DNA from: Paraburkholderia monticola
Lineage (GTDB): Bacteria; Pseudomonadota; Gammaproteobacteria; Burkholderiales; Burkholderiaceae
DNA length: 64,000 nt
NCBI RefSeq assembly: GCF_001580545.1
Contig: NZ_LRBG01000012.1
Location: forward strand, 62,001 to 126,000
Direction of reading: 5' to 3'
Shown here: positions 57,137-64,000 of the stretch, piece by piece
How positions within the stretch are numbered: the first letter of the stretch is position 1
Layout: the number at the start of each line of letters is the position of its first letter
The notes under the pieces: model-generated
Told to the model about the DNA's origin: nothing
The model's input: only the letters and a program-made list of their open reading frames with translations
Databases searched by the model: none
Position numbers and translations under genes: made by a program

Positions 57137-58668
57137 TGAAAACGCAGACTTCTCAAGCAAACACCGTCGCCCGTTCGCTGAAGCTCGGTGTTTCGGTGAT
57201 CTCCTTCGCAGTGCTGTCGGCATGCGCAAACTATGCGGGCATCCACAGCGACAAGCAGATCGACCCACCCCAACAGCTGGAAACGACGCAGAGCCTCCCG
57301 CAGGAGCAGGGGCACTGGCCGTCCGTCGACTGGGTCGACCAGTTCGGCGATGCGCAACTGAAAGCGTTGATCGCCGAGGCGCTGCAAGGCAGCCCGACGC
57401 TCGACCAGGCGCGCGCGCGAGTCGAGCAGGCGCAAGCCTATCGCGAAACGGCGAGGGCGAGCACGCTGCCGCACGTCAACGCCGACTACTCGCTGACACG
57501 CCAGCAGTTCAGCAGTACCGCCTTGATTCCGCCGCCCTATGCCGGCTCCTGGCAGACGGAGAACAAGGGGCTCCTGAGCGCTTCCTACGATCTCGACCTG
57601 TGGGGCAAGAACCGCGAGGCGTTGCGGGCGGCCGTGTCGGAGCAGGCCGCGAGCGAGGCTGATGAAGAGGTCGTCAAGCTCACGCTCGATACCTCGATCG
57701 CCCGCAGTTACAACGAGCTGGCGCGGCTCTACGCACTGCGCGACATCGCGCAGCAGGAAGTCGCGCGGCGCGAGCAGATCGACCGCATCACCGCGGGCCG
57801 GATCGCAACGGGCCTCGATACCGAAGTGGAACGCAAGACGGCCGAGGCGAATCTGTCGACGAGTCGCGCGAACGTGAGCGCGCTCGACGGCAGCATCCTG
57901 ACCACTCGCTATCAATTGGCGGCGCTGCTCGGCAAGGGTCCGGACCGCGGCCTCTCGATCACGCGGCCGGCGCTCGGCGTCGGCGACGACGTACGTCTGC
58001 CGGACAACCTGCCTGCCGACCTGCTGAGCCGGCGGCCCGACATCGTTGCGGCGCGCTGGCGTGTTGACGCGATCACGCACGAGGTGAAGGAAGCGAAGGC
58101 CGAGTTCTATCCCGACATCAACCTGAGCGCCGCGATCGGGCTCGACGCGTTCGGCTTCGGCCGCTTCCTGAGCGCCGCGAGCCGCACCGCCTCGGTGGGT
58201 CCGGCGATCCATCTGCCGATCTTCGACGCGGGCGAGCTGCGCGCCCAGTTGAAGGGCCGCTACGCCGAGTTCGACTACGCGGTGGCGACCTACAACCAGA
58301 CGTTGATCGGCGCGCTGAGCGGTGTGGCAACGCAGCTCGCGCAGATCCGTTCGAGCGACGCGCAGCTCGGCGACGCGCAAGCCGCGCAGCAGGCCGCGCG
58401 CGAGGCCGATCAACTGGCGACCACGCAATACAAGGCCGGTCTCACCAATCAACTGACGGTACTCAATGCCGACGTCACGGCGCTGAATGCCGACGAAGCG
58501 GTCGCCAACCTGAAGATGAACCGCCGCGACCAGCAGATCGAGCTCGCATCGTCGCTTGGCGGCGGCTATGTCGATGCGTCGGCCGATACCGACCATCACA
58601 CGGATGTCGCCGCCTTATCCACCAGTCAAGTCAATCCCGGCGCGACCGCCCGCTCAACAGCACGTTGA
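57136..58668 (+). CDS. NodT/TolC-family outer-membrane efflux lipoprotein
   Basis: 510 residues. Lipoprotein signal with lipobox LSAC (residues 27-30 region, SVISFAVLSACANYAG), then two OEP domains: DQFGDAQLKALIAEALQGSP, LSASYDLDLWGKNREALRAA, LLSRRPDIVAARWRVDAITH, and VGPAIHLPIFDAGELRAQL. It forms the outer-membrane channel of the tripartite pump. The start lies directly against the operator and lacks a Shine-Dalgarno, so a near-leaderless transcript is possible. Confidence 0.92.
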   Translation: MKTQTSQANTVARSLKLGVSVISFAVLSACANYAGIHSDKQIDPPQQLETTQSLPQEQGHWPSVDWVDQFGDAQLKALIAEALQGSPTLDQARARVEQAQAYRETARASTLPHVNADYSLTRQQFSSTALIPPPYAGSWQTENKGLLSASYDLDLWGKNREALRAAVSEQAASEADEEVVKLTLDTSIARSYNELARLYALRDIAQQEVARREQIDRITAGRIATGLDTEVERKTAEANLSTSRANVSALDGSILTTRYQLAALLGKGPDRGLSITRPALGVGDDVRLPDNLPADLLSRRPDIVAARWRVDAITHEVKEAKAEFYPDINLSAAIGLDAFGFGRFLSAASRTASVGPAIHLPIFDAGELRAQLKGRYAEFDYAVATYNQTLIGALSGVATQLAQIRSSDAQLGDAQAAQQAAREADQLATTQYKAGLTNQLTVLNADVTALNADEAVANLKMNRRDQQIELASSLGGGYVDASADTDHHTDVAALSTSQVNPGATARSTAR

Positions 58669-58702
58669 ACGGCACGTCAGGAACCCTATCAGGAGAACTG
58701 CA

Positions 58703-60010
58703 ATGAGCGATTCGATCACGACCGACCGCGAACTGGCGGATCAGGACGACGACCATCAGGCCCCCGGTGCGCAAGCACCTGGCGCTTCCCAGACCGACAA
58801 CCCGGCCACGCCGCCGTCGCGCCGCAAGCGCCTGATCGCGCTGCTCGGCGCCGCGGTCGTGGTCGCGAGCGCGGCCTACGGCGCGTACTACTTCACCGAG
58901 GGCCGCTATCACCAGGACACCGACGACGCGTACGTCAGCGGCAATCTCGTGCAACTGACGCCGCAAGTGACCGGCACGGTGATCGCCGTCAACACCGACG
59001 ACACGCAGATCGTCAAGGAAGGCGATCCCGTCGTCACGCTCGATCCGGCCGATGCGAAGCTGGCGCTCGCCGATGCCGAAGCGCAGCTTGGCCAGACCGT
59101 GCGGCGCGTCAGCGGCCTCTATGTGAACAACGACTTCTACGCGGCGAACGTCGCGCAGCGCGAAGCCGATCTGTCGCGCGCCCGCGACGATCTTCGCCGT
59201 CGCGCGGCGGTCGCCGACACCGGTGCCGTGTCCGCCGAAGACATCGCGCACGCCCGCGACGCGGTGAGCGTCGCTCAGGCCGCGCTCGATGCCGCGCGCC
59301 AGCAGGGCGAGGCCAACCACGCGCTGACCGACCGCACCACGGTCCAACAGCATCCGGACGTGCAGGCCGCCGCCGCGAAAGTGCGCACCGCGTGGCTCGC
59401 CTATGCACGCGATACCTTGCCGGCGCCGGTGACCGGCTATGTCGCCCAGCGCCGGGTTCAGGTGGGTCAGCGCGTGGCGCCCGGCACGCCGCTGATGGCA
59501 ATCGTGCCGCTCGACGGTGTCTGGGTCGACGCGAACTTCAAGGAAGTGCAGCTCAAGCATATGCGGATTGGCCAGCCGGTCACGCTGACCTCAGACGTCT
59601 ACGGTCGAGGTGCCCGCTATCACGGGCGTATCGAGGGCTTCTCGGCGGGCACGGGCAGCGCGTTCGCGACGCTGCCGGCGCAGAACGCCACGGGCAACTG
59701 GATCAAGATCGTGCAACGGCTGCCCGTGCGCATCGCGCTCGATCCGGCCGAACTGGCCGCGCATCCGCTGCGCATCGGCCTTTCGATGACGGTCGATACC
59801 GACACGCGCGACGAATCCGGTTCGCAGCTCGGCGCGGCGCAGAACACGCGCTATCAGACCGATGTTTTCGCGCAGTACGACAAGCAAGCCGACGCCGAAA
59901 TCGACAAGATCATCCAGCAGAACGAAATGGTTTCACGCGCGACTGCCGCGCAGTCTCAACCGCAAACTGAACGCGTGGCGTCGCACGAGCGCAAGGCAAA
60001 GGCGGGTTGA
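58703..60010 (+). CDS. EmrA/HlyD-family periplasmic adaptor
   Basis: 435 residues. One membrane anchor (RKRLIALLGAAVVVASAAYG), beta-barrel/lipoyl half TDDAYVSGNLVQLTPQVTGT, a helical hairpin (residues 125-230), second lipoyl half RDTLPAPVTGYVAQRRVQVG, and DGVWVDANFKEVQLKHMRIG typical of EmrA. It links the MFS pump at 54974 to the NodT channel. ATG 58703 has AGGAG 8 nt upstream. It follows nodT by 34 bp. Confidence 0.93.
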   Translation: MSDSITTDRELADQDDDHQAPGAQAPGASQTDNPATPPSRRKRLIALLGAAVVVASAAYGAYYFTEGRYHQDTDDAYVSGNLVQLTPQVTGTVIAVNTDDTQIVKEGDPVVTLDPADAKLALADAEAQLGQTVRRVSGLYVNNDFYAANVAQREADLSRARDDLRRRAAVADTGAVSAEDIAHARDAVSVAQAALDAARQQGEANHALTDRTTVQQHPDVQAAAAKVRTAWLAYARDTLPAPVTGYVAQRRVQVGQRVAPGTPLMAIVPLDGVWVDANFKEVQLKHMRIGQPVTLTSDVYGRGARYHGRIEGFSAGTGSAFATLPAQNATGNWIKIVQRLPVRIALDPAELAAHPLRIGLSMTVDTDTRDESGSQLGAAQNTRYQTDVFAQYDKQADAEIDKIIQQNEMVSRATAAQSQPQTERVASHERKAKAG

Positions 60011-60130
60011 AGCGAGGCTGGCGCAGGCTGTCGCGACACGGCGCGAAGCCGCCGGTTATTGGGGCGGGGCTCAGCGAGCGAGCACCGCCTCACCCCCGGC
60101 CAATGCTTTCAGTACACGCACCGCAGCTTT

Positions 60131-60430
60131 CTACAACTGCAAGCGAATCTGTTCGACAAACCGGCGGATGACGTCTTCGTTGCGCGAGAGAAATATCCAT
60201 TGCCCGGCTCGCCTGGGAACCAGAAGCCCCGCTTCGACGAGTACCGCGATATGCGCCGAAACGGTCGACTGGGACAGCCCGCTGCGCGCGTGGATGGCTT
60301 GCACTGGAACGCCGCGCCCAAAGTCCGCATAGCCGTCCGGAAAGGTCTCGGCGGGGGCTCTCAACCACAAGAGGATGTCGCGCCGCAGCGGATTCGCGAG
60401 CGCCTTATGAATCAGGTTCGTGTCTATCAT
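60131..60430 (-). CDS. ArsR-family transcriptional regulator
   Basis: 99 residues from ATG 60430. Winged helix: ALANPLRRDILLWLR, then HARSGLSQSTVSAHIAVLVEAGLLV and wing RRAGQWIFLSRNED. No metal-binding ELCVCDL motif, so it probably senses something other than arsenic. Its start overlaps the DJ-1-like stop by one base (TGATG), so they are coupled. Last gene of the operon with the E1-like protein. Confidence 0.88.
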   Translation of the reverse strand: MIDTNLIHKALANPLRRDILLWLRAPAETFPDGYADFGRGVPVQAIHARSGLSQSTVSAHIAVLVEAGLLVPRRAGQWIFLSRNEDVIRRFVEQIRLQL

Positions 60431-61035
60431 CAGGTGTTCCGTGTCCGTGCGGCGCTTCGAGGCGGCAGCGTCGAGAACGCCGCGCCAATCGCTCCGGCCG
60501 CGTGTTCGCCGAGGTCTTCCCGCACGAGTGCCAGGGCGAGGGGAATGCCGGCACGCGCGCCGCCCGACGAGTACAGGTTGCCATCCTTCAGACACCCCGG
60601 ATTCGACATCACGTGCACGCGCGGATAGTCGGCGGCGAGGCGCCGGGCGTCGCGCCAGTGCGTGGTCAGGCAGCGACCATCGACGAGACCGGCCTGCGCC
60701 AGCAAAAACGCGCCGTTGGAAATGCAGGCGAGCCGCCGTGTGTTGGGCCCCGCCTCGCGCAACCAGTCGACGAGCTCGCGATGCTCGCGCGCCGAACCGA
60801 CCACCGGCGAGCCTGGCACCACGACGATGTCGAACGGCGGGAGCGTATCGAACAGACACGCCGTGGCCCCCACCACGGTCCCGTTCGATGACAACACCGG
60901 CCCCGGCGATGGCCCGATCAAATGCGCTTCATAGAGGACGCCGCCATACAGACGGTTGGCCTGATGAAACACCTCCATCGGGCCGCTGACCTCGAGCAAC
61001 TGAAATCCCGCATAGAGCATCATCGCGACACGCAT
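60430..61035 (-). CDS. DJ-1/PfpI-family protein (GlxA-like without the AraC domain)
   Basis: 201 residues. DJ-1/PfpI fold: MLYAGFQLLEVSGPMEVFHQ, FDIVVVPGSP, and nucleophile-elbow region LACISNGAFLLAQAGLVDGR with TTHW. In GlxA-type proteins the elbow is C-T/S-G-A; aligned here the Cys position is Ser, with a Cys two residues earlier. The C-terminal AraC domain that GlxA regulators carry is absent. It starts 6 bp after the E1-like gene and is coupled to the ArsR gene. Confidence 0.85.
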   Translation of the reverse strand: MRVAMMLYAGFQLLEVSGPMEVFHQANRLYGGVLYEAHLIGPSPGPVLSSNGTVVGATACLFDTLPPFDIVVVPGSPVVGSAREHRELVDWLREAGPNTRRLACISNGAFLLAQAGLVDGRCLTTHWRDARRLAADYPRVHVMSNPGCLKDGNLYSSGGARAGIPLALALVREDLGEHAAGAIGAAFSTLPPRSAARTRNT

Positions 61036-61041
61036 GCGCGT

Positions 61042-63876
61042 TCAGCCGGTGAACGCACGCGAGACGAGCGCGGATTGCGTCGCCACATGCGCCGAATGCG
61101 ATCCGGGTGCGGTCGATGCGGACGCGTCGGGCCCTGCGTACAGCAACTTCGTGCCGGGAAGCGCAAGCTCGCGTAGCAGCGGCTCGACGAAATGCCATGC
61201 GCCCTGGTTGCGCGCTTCCTCCTGACACCAGACCACGGTATCGAGCTTCGGAAAGCCTGCGAGTTCGGCAGCCAGCTGTTCGCCCGGAAACGGATAGAGC
61301 TGCTCGATGCGAATGATCGCGGTGTCGGCCGCTCCGGACTTGCGACGATGGTCGAGCAGGTCGAAGTAGACCTTGCCGCTCGCCAGAATCACACGCTCGA
61401 CACGCGCGGCGCGCGACGCGTCGATCTGTGCGTCCGGCAGAAGCTCGCGGAATTCGCCGGAGCTCAAGTCGTCGAGCGTGCTGGTCGCTTCGGGGTGGCG
61501 CAGCAGTGACTTTGGCGTCATCACGACGAGCGGGCGCTGATCTGAATCACGTGCCTGCGTCAGCAGCAGATGGAACAGTTGCGCGGGCGTGGTCGGTTGC
61601 GTCACGCGCATATTGTTTTGCGCGCTCAATTGCAGGTAGCGCTCGAGTCTCGCCGACGCGTGCTCGGGGCCCTGGCCTTCCTGCCCGTGAGGCAGGAACA
61701 GCGTAAGGCCGCTGCGTTGTCCCCACTTTGCCGCGCCCGCGGCGATGAACTGGTCGATCACCACCTGCGCGCCATTGGCGAAGTCGCCGAACTGCGCCTC
61801 CCAGATCACCAACGCATTGCGATTCACGGTCGAATAACCGTACTCGAATGCCAGCACGGCGGCCTCGGAGAGGATCGAGTTCGTGACGGTGAAGCGGCCC
61901 TGCGTCGGGCCGATATGATCGAGCGGAACGAACACCCCATCCGGACGATGAACCCGTGTCTGATCATGCAGAACGGCGTGACGGTGATTGAAGGTCCCGC
62001 GCGCGCTGTCCTGGCCGCTCAATCGAACACTGGTCCCGGCCGCGAGCAACGACGCGAAGGCCAGATGCTCGCCCATGCCCCAATCGAGCCGGCGTTGTCC
62101 CGCGGCCATCTCCTGCCGGCCGCTGATCATCTTCCTGACGAGCGGATGAAGCACGAAGCCCTCGGGGACGGTCGAGATCCGCTGCGCGAAGCCGCGCAGT
62201 TCTTCGGCCGACGGGGCGACGGAGGAGGGGCCTGTCGGCGCGTCCAGCCGTGACCGGTCACCGGCGTCCTCGTGCAACGGCGACGCATCGGAACCGTCGG
62301 TTTCGTGCGCGCGCTCGAGCAGATCGCGGCGCGCGCTGACGTAGCGTTGCGCCGCGTCGGCGCTCAGCACACCCTGCTGGATCAGCTTGTTTGCGTAGAT
62401 CGCTCTGACACCCGTATGACTCGCAATGGCGCGATACATCAGCGGCTGGGTGATGCCGGGCGTGTCCTGTTCCTGGTGCCCGTACTTGCGAAAGCAGACG
62501 AGATCGATGACGACGCTTCGTTTGAAGGTCGTGCGATAGTCGAGCGCGAGCCGCACCGCCATGGCGACCGCTTCGGGGTCGTCGCCGTTGACGTGCAGGA
62601 TCGGCGCCTCGATCATCTTCGCGACGTCGGTCGTATGGAACGACGAGCGCGTGTCGCGCGGATCGGAAGTCGTGAAGCCGATCTGGTTGTTGACGACGAC
62701 GTGGACGGTGCCGCCCGTGCCGTGTCCGCGCGTATAGGACAGGCTCAGCGTTTCCATCACGACACCCTGTCCGCTGATCGCCGCGTCACCGTGAATTTCG
62801 ACCGGCAGCACGTCGTCGCCGTCGGCGCTGGCGGCCATGTCGGCCTTCGCGCGCGCCATGCCTTGCACGACCGGATTCACGATTTCCAGATGCGACGGAT
62901 TGAACGCGAGCACGACTTCAACCGGACCGGCGTCGGTCTCGACCGTACTGGTATAGCCCTTGTGATACTTGACATCGACCGCCTGGAATTGCTCGGCATC
63001 CTTGCCGTCGAATTCGTCGAAAAGCGCGCGCAGCGGTTTGCCCACGATATTCACGAGCACGTTCAGACGGCCGCGATGCGCCATGCCCAACACCAGCGTG
63101 CGCAGTTTCTTCGACGCGCCATAGCGGATCAGTTCATCGAGTAGCACGATCAACGATTCGCCGCCTTCGAGCGAGAATCGCGTCTGCCCGACATAGCGTG
63201 CATGCAGGTATTTTTCGAGCCCTTCGGCCGCGCTCAGGCGTTCCAGCAGACGTCGCTTCTCCACAGCCTGCAGCGCTGGCATCGCGCGCGTGGATTCGAG
63301 CCGCATCTGCCACCAGCGCCGCTGCTGCGCGTCGGCGAGGTGCATGAACTCGGCGCCCAGTGTGCCCGTGTAGGTTTGCTCGAGCGCGGCGACGATGTCG
63401 TTCAGCGTTGCGTCGTCGTCGAACAGAAATGTGTCGGCGGTGCTGAACGTGGTCGCCATGTCGGCGGCCGACAGGCCGTAGTACGCCGGTGTCAATTCGG
63501 CGTAGGCGCGCGGCGGCGTCCACGCGAGCGGGTCGAGATCGGCGCGGCGCGCGCCGATCATCCGGTAAGCGGCGATCAGCGTCTGCACGGCCACCTGCTT
63601 TCTCGCGAGGGCCAGCGCGTCGGTCGCGCCATCAGCAGCGGCGATGACGGCACGGGGCGGCCGCTTCGCCATTTCGACGAAACTGGAGATGACGGGTGCG
63701 TGCGGCTCGTCGTCACGATCGCTGCCATCGATCGCCGGGGTGTCGCGCAATGCGTCGAACCACGCGCGCCACTCGCTCGTGACCGCATCCGGGTCGGCCA
63801 GGTAAAGCTCATATTGCGCTTCGACATAGGGCGCGTTGCCCCCGAACAGGAAAGAGCTCTGATGTTCCTTCAACAT
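61042..63876 (-). CDS. sucA: 2-oxoglutarate dehydrogenase E1 component (paralogue, without its E2 gene)
   Basis: 944 residues from ATG 63876; a GTG at 63930 would add 18. E1o signatures are present: N-terminal LFGGNAPYVEAQYELYLADP, LVLGMAHRGRLNVLVNIVGK, ThDP region IHGDAAISGQGVVMETLSLS, RKYGHQEQDTPGITQPLMYR, RGTFNHRHAVLHDQ, and FGDFANGAQVVIDQFI. It decarboxylates 2-oxoglutarate (or a related 2-oxo acid) with ThDP. No odhB or lpd follows; instead a DJ-1-like and an ArsR gene do. It is probably a second E1 copy. Confidence 0.92.
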   Translation of the reverse strand: MLKEHQSSFLFGGNAPYVEAQYELYLADPDAVTSEWRAWFDALRDTPAIDGSDRDDEPHAPVISSFVEMAKRPPRAVIAAADGATDALALARKQVAVQTLIAAYRMIGARRADLDPLAWTPPRAYAELTPAYYGLSAADMATTFSTADTFLFDDDATLNDIVAALEQTYTGTLGAEFMHLADAQQRRWWQMRLESTRAMPALQAVEKRRLLERLSAAEGLEKYLHARYVGQTRFSLEGGESLIVLLDELIRYGASKKLRTLVLGMAHRGRLNVLVNIVGKPLRALFDEFDGKDAEQFQAVDVKYHKGYTSTVETDAGPVEVVLAFNPSHLEIVNPVVQGMARAKADMAASADGDDVLPVEIHGDAAISGQGVVMETLSLSYTRGHGTGGTVHVVVNNQIGFTTSDPRDTRSSFHTTDVAKMIEAPILHVNGDDPEAVAMAVRLALDYRTTFKRSVVIDLVCFRKYGHQEQDTPGITQPLMYRAIASHTGVRAIYANKLIQQGVLSADAAQRYVSARRDLLERAHETDGSDASPLHEDAGDRSRLDAPTGPSSVAPSAEELRGFAQRISTVPEGFVLHPLVRKMISGRQEMAAGQRRLDWGMGEHLAFASLLAAGTSVRLSGQDSARGTFNHRHAVLHDQTRVHRPDGVFVPLDHIGPTQGRFTVTNSILSEAAVLAFEYGYSTVNRNALVIWEAQFGDFANGAQVVIDQFIAAGAAKWGQRSGLTLFLPHGQEGQGPEHASARLERYLQLSAQNNMRVTQPTTPAQLFHLLLTQARDSDQRPLVVMTPKSLLRHPEATSTLDDLSSGEFRELLPDAQIDASRAARVERVILASGKVYFDLLDHRRKSGAADTAIIRIEQLYPFPGEQLAAELAGFPKLDTVVWCQEEARNQGAWHFVEPLLRELALPGTKLLYAGPDASASTAPGSHSAHVATQSALVSRAFTG

Positions 63877-64000
63877 GATGAATCTGCCTTTGATCGCTGT
63901 GCGGTCGTGAGTGGCCGCAGTCGTGTACACAGTCTAGGTAGTCGATGCCCTGGCGGAAACGTGCCGATGGTGCGCTTGCCTGCCAATCAGTGGAGGTTTT
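63877..64000. other. Upstream region of the E1-like gene, window end
   Basis: 124 bases with no gene. The minus-strand promoter of the E1 operon should lie here. I see no obvious operator. Confidence 0.5.

Noticed and set aside
60430..61035. GlxA-type AraC regulator
   Set aside because: Only the DJ-1/PfpI domain is present; the frame stops before any AraC helix-turn-helix.

Overview
The window is high-GC DNA with dense coding on both strands, many short overlaps (ATGA, TAATG) and several LysR/MarR/MFS modules. This and the gene families present point to a Burkholderiales chromosome, most likely Paraburkholderia, Caballeronia or Burkholderia. That placement rests on gene content and style only. 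I see no rRNA, tRNA, CRISPR array, intact insertion sequence or prophage.

Layout. 1-1789: a truncated LysR regulator divergent from an alpha/beta hydrolase. 1816-8175: an operon of a DUF2760 protein and two divergent Hsp70-like chaperones, plus a lipoprotein. 9189-12620: catalase-peroxidase katG with a clear terminator, then a zinc alcohol dehydrogenase. 12844-13856: an AT-rich two-gene island that looks like a polymorphic-toxin/immunity pair. 14314-16282: a cysteine-less CMD-family protein, an XRE/MmyB-type regulator and an orphan protein.

16497-33309 is the metabolic centrepiece. A 14-gene same-strand run starts with a tryptophan-tryptophylquinone amine dehydrogenase (heavy chain, maturation proteins E and D, light chain), followed by two single-haem cytochromes c. 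Next come an envelope module (DUF1329, DUF1302 barrel, RND pump, YCF48 propeller), an aldehyde dehydrogenase, an MFS carrier, and a class-III PLP enzyme coupled to an APH-type kinase. The run ends at a bidirectional terminator against an EutR-like AraC regulator. Together this reads as periplasmic oxidation of an (aromatic) amine, with a second cytosolic kinase/phospho-lyase route that would also yield an aldehyde.

33854-36316: a Tat-exported zinc deacylase and a chromate transporter. 36374-41060: a stress set (K+ channel, DUF1488, short Hsp20, triple-BON protein, beta-CASP nuclease, cytochrome b561) with four FNR/Anr-like boxes, resembling a Burkholderia low-oxygen locus. 41347-45536: two MutS-family ATPases without mismatch-recognition domains, then two DUF190 PII-like proteins, behind a leader with competing hairpins. 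45872-46838: tandem ohr genes, each with the same operator-like dyad.

47215-54254: LysR regulators, two MFS transporters, nitronate monooxygenase, an SDR lacking its catalytic tyrosine, and a VOC protein. 54450-60010: a complete MarR-controlled EmrAB/TolC-type efflux system (marR, MFS pump, marR, NodT outer-membrane factor, HlyD adaptor) with a shared TTATCTGA-N4-TCAGATAA operator at three places. 60131-63876: an orphan 2-oxoglutarate dehydrogenase E1 apparently co-transcribed with a DJ-1/PfpI protein and an ArsR regulator.
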